Assembly (NCBI GenBank): GCA_965215385.1
Contig: OZ244059.1
Span: 3,348,001-3,412,000, forward strand
DNA: 64,000 nucleotides
Source: JAPORY01 sp965215385
Lineage (GTDB): Bacteria > Pseudomonadota > Alphaproteobacteria > Rhodobacterales > Rhodobacteraceae
Direction: 5' to 3'
In this document: positions 62,053-64,000 of the stretch, piece by piece
Numbering within the stretch: position 1 is the stretch's first letter
Layout of the letters: each line of letters begins with the position of its first letter
The notes under the pieces: model-generated
The model's database searches: none
Told to the model about the DNA's origin: nothing
Seen by the model: only the letters and a program-made list of their open reading frames with translations
Program-made: the position numbers and the translations under genes

Positions 62053-63426
62053 GTGGACGTCGTTATTCTTTTTCTGATGGTCATCGGGTTCCTGATGATC
62101 GGGGTGCCAATCGCGGTTTCTTTGGGACTGTCCTCGACGATTTTTTTGCTCATTTACTCGGATTCTTCGTTGGCCTCTGTTGCTGCCACACTGTTCGAGG
62201 CGTTTGAAGGTCACTTTACACTATTGGCAATTCCGTTTTTTGTTCTCGCCTCGGCGTTTATGAAGACTGGCGGCGTCGCCCGTCGCATCATCCGATTATC
62301 GATTGCCCTTGTTGGTCACCTTCCCGGTGGGTTGGCCATCGCGGGCGTGTTCGCTTGCATGCTATTTGCAGCGTTGTCGGGCTCCTCTCCGGCAACGGTC
62401 ATCGCGATCGGTACAATTGTTATCGCCGGGATGCGGCAAGTTGGGTATTCCAAAGACTTCGCCGCCGGTGTCATTTGCAGTGCCGGGACGCTCGGAATCC
62501 TAATTCCACCCTCAATCGTCATGGTGGTCTATGCTGCGGCCGTTGAAGTGTCTGTAGGGCGAATGTTTTTGGCGGGGATTATTCCGGGCTTGTTGGCGGG
62601 TTTGATGCTCATGATCACGATTTATCTAATTGCGACCGTGAAGAAACTTCCCAAAGGCGAATGGCAAGGTTGGGGTGAGATCTTTGCCGCTGGGAGAGAC
62701 GCAGCTTGGGGGTTATTTTTAATTGTGGTTATCCTCGGTGGCATTTATGGGGGAATTTTTACACCCACCGAGGCTGCGGCCGTGGCTGCGGTATACGCGT
62801 TTTTCGTCGCAAGCTTCATTTATCGTGATATGGGGCCGCTCAAGGCTAGCAGTGGTGGGGCAATGTCACTCGTCCGACAGCCTTGGGCGGTGGTCACCGC
62901 TTTCGTGCATCCGGACACTCAACAAACTCTTATTGAGGCTGGAAAGTTAACCGTCACACTACTGTTTGTGATCGCAAATGCGTTGTTGCTCAAGCATGTC
63001 TTGACGGATGAGCAGGTGCCACAAGCTGTCGCTGGCGCAATGCTCGAGGCTGGGTTGGGGCCGATCACCTTTCTGATCGTGGTGAACGTGATTTTACTGA
63101 TTGGTGGGCAATTTATGGAACCGTCCGGTCTTTTGGTGATTGTCGCGCCACTCGTTTTTCCCATTGCGATTGAACTCGGTATTGATCCCATTCACCTCGG
63201 CATCATTATGGTGGTAAACATGGAGATCGGCATGATAACACCGCCAGTTGGTTTGAATCTTTTTGTAACCTCTGGCGTTGCCGGAATGCCAATGATGCGC
63301 GTGGTATGGGCCGCATTTCCGTTCTTGGGCGTATTAATGCTGTTCTTGATTATGGTGACATATATTCCGTGGCTGTCGACCTATCTGCCCAACAGCTTAA
63401 TGGGACCCGAAATCATCATCCGATAG
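62053..63426 (+). CDS. dctM: TRAP transporter large membrane subunit DctM
   Basis: Large permease subunit that carries the sodium-driven transport step. The 457-residue protein has about 12 helices and the family motifs GHFTLLAIPFFVLASAFMKT near residue 55, LFAALSGSSPATVIAIGTIV near 107, CSAGTLGILIPPSIVMVVYA near 140, FTPTEAAAVAAVYAFFVASF near 235 and MEIGMITPPVGLNLFVTSGV near 393. The start is GTG 62053. An insertion around residues 270-290 makes it slightly longer than average. Confidence 0.95.
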   Translation: MDVVILFLMVIGFLMIGVPIAVSLGLSSTIFLLIYSDSSLASVAATLFEAFEGHFTLLAIPFFVLASAFMKTGGVARRIIRLSIALVGHLPGGLAIAGVFACMLFAALSGSSPATVIAIGTIVIAGMRQVGYSKDFAAGVICSAGTLGILIPPSIVMVVYAAAVEVSVGRMFLAGIIPGLLAGLMLMITIYLIATVKKLPKGEWQGWGEIFAAGRDAAWGLFLIVVILGGIYGGIFTPTEAAAVAAVYAFFVASFIYRDMGPLKASSGGAMSLVRQPWAVVTAFVHPDTQQTLIEAGKLTVTLLFVIANALLLKHVLTDEQVPQAVAGAMLEAGLGPITFLIVVNVILLIGGQFMEPSGLLVIVAPLVFPIAIELGIDPIHLGIIMVVNMEIGMITPPVGLNLFVTSGVAGMPMMRVVWAAFPFLGVLMLFLIMVTYIPWLSTYLPNSLMGPEIIIR

Positions 63427-63493
63427 ATGCTATCCGGTTGCGCTGACATCCTAACCCTTTGGCAAGTTTTGCTATTCACTGACAGTTCCGCCG

Positions 63494-64000
63494 TCAGAGG
63501 CCGCCGTCGGCGGCCTTGATGATTGCTGCGAAGGTATCAGATTTTAGACTTGCGCCTCCAACGAGGACCCCATCGACGTCTGCTGCGTTAAGGATACCCG
63601 CAGAATTTTCGGGGTTTACGGAACCGCCATAGAGAATCTTTACAGCTTCTGCGGTGTCGGAACGAAACCGCCTGCCTAAGTATCCTCGAATTCGAGAATG
63701 CATCTTTGTGAGATTTTCGACGGTTGGGGTTTTTCCCGTACCGATTGCCCATACCGGTTCATAGGCAACCGATAGATTTTGCGGCATTACCATATCCGGG
63801 ATTGATTGATCGAGTTGCCGCTCAATGTCACCGAAAGCGTCCGCAGCTGAAACATTGTGTGAAGTTTCACCCACGCAAACGATTACTCTAAGACCTTCGT
63901 TGATTGCAGCGAGAGCTTTGGTGCATACGACGGCCGAGTTTTCGTTGTGATTCACTCTGCGTTCGGAGTGGCCGACGATGACATATTCAGCGCCGGCATC
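63494..64000 (-). CDS. tpiA: Triosephosphate isomerase TpiA (5' end outside window)
   Basis: Glycolytic enzyme that interconverts dihydroxyacetone phosphate and glyceraldehyde 3-phosphate. The visible 168 residues start at the window edge with DAGAEYVIVGHSERR, which contains the catalytic histidine. The catalytic glutamate motif SVAYEPVWAIGTGKTPT follows, then VKILYGGSVNPENSAGIL and the phosphate loop VDGVLVGGASL. Only the first third is missing. It converges with dctM, 67 bases apart. A GC-rich 7-base stem (63499-63515) lies in the last codons. Confidence 0.96.
   Translation of the reverse strand, partial: DAGAEYVIVGHSERRVNHNENSAVVCTKALAAINEGLRVIVCVGETSHNVSAADAFGDIERQLDQSIPDMVMPQNLSVAYEPVWAIGTGKTPTVENLTKMHSRIRGYLGRRFRSDTAEAVKILYGGSVNPENSAGILNAADVDGVLVGGASLKSDTFAAIIKAADGGL

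Overview
The window looks like chromosomal DNA of an alphaproteobacterium, most likely Rhodobacterales or a close relative. The main reasons are a 14-gene nuo operon carrying the small extra genes typical of that order (DUF5337 between nuoE and nuoF, DUF5333 between nuoF and nuoG, a carboxymuconolactone-decarboxylase-like gene between nuoI and nuoJ), the nuoN-birA-coaX-rnj order, an aerobic-type cobalamin cluster (cobG/cobF type) and argD-argF. Base composition looks close to balanced, and GTG/TTG starts and ATGA-type overlaps are common.

Region by region: 1-1133 is the end of argD and all of argF. 1134-2830 is decayed mobile and accessory DNA: an ISNCY-type transposase remnant and a broken DUF1703 (AAA-ATPase-like/PD-(D/E)XK) gene. 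2900-17583 is a cobalamin regulon that starts with a B12 riboswitch, continues with DUF1636, cobW, cobN, a truncated cobG, then cobH-I-J, cobK (reversed), cobL-E-M-B-A and finally cobF. Together these cover nearly all steps from uroporphyrinogen III to hydrogenobyrinate a,c-diamide plus the large cobaltochelatase subunit. CobG is cut off before its Fe-S cluster ligands.

17600-29200 is an accessory region around a tRNA-Gly(TCC) gene. It holds a complete DDE transposase gene, an IS1595-type fragment fused to a broken hsdR, an hsdS with tandem TAEL linker repeats but no hsdM, a decayed secreted-protein gene, and a tandem array of DUF1703 genes: two intact copies and one truncated copy, created by a 1907-bp tandem duplication. 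The array ends at an 846-bp element with 72-bp terminal inverted repeats.

29296-53149 is housekeeping again: an MsbA-like ABC exporter, then nuoA-N (respiratory complex I) with interspersed small genes, then birA, coaX and the ribonuclease J gene. 53150-64000 holds a DEAD-box helicase and prfC on the minus strand, an atypical SDR protein, an iron-type ABC ATPase, a complete TRAP transporter (dctP-Q-M) and the 3' part of tpiA on the minus strand.

Coordinates of starts are judged from start codons, Shine-Dalgarno-like sequence and overlaps. Family assignments come from recognised motifs, not from searches.
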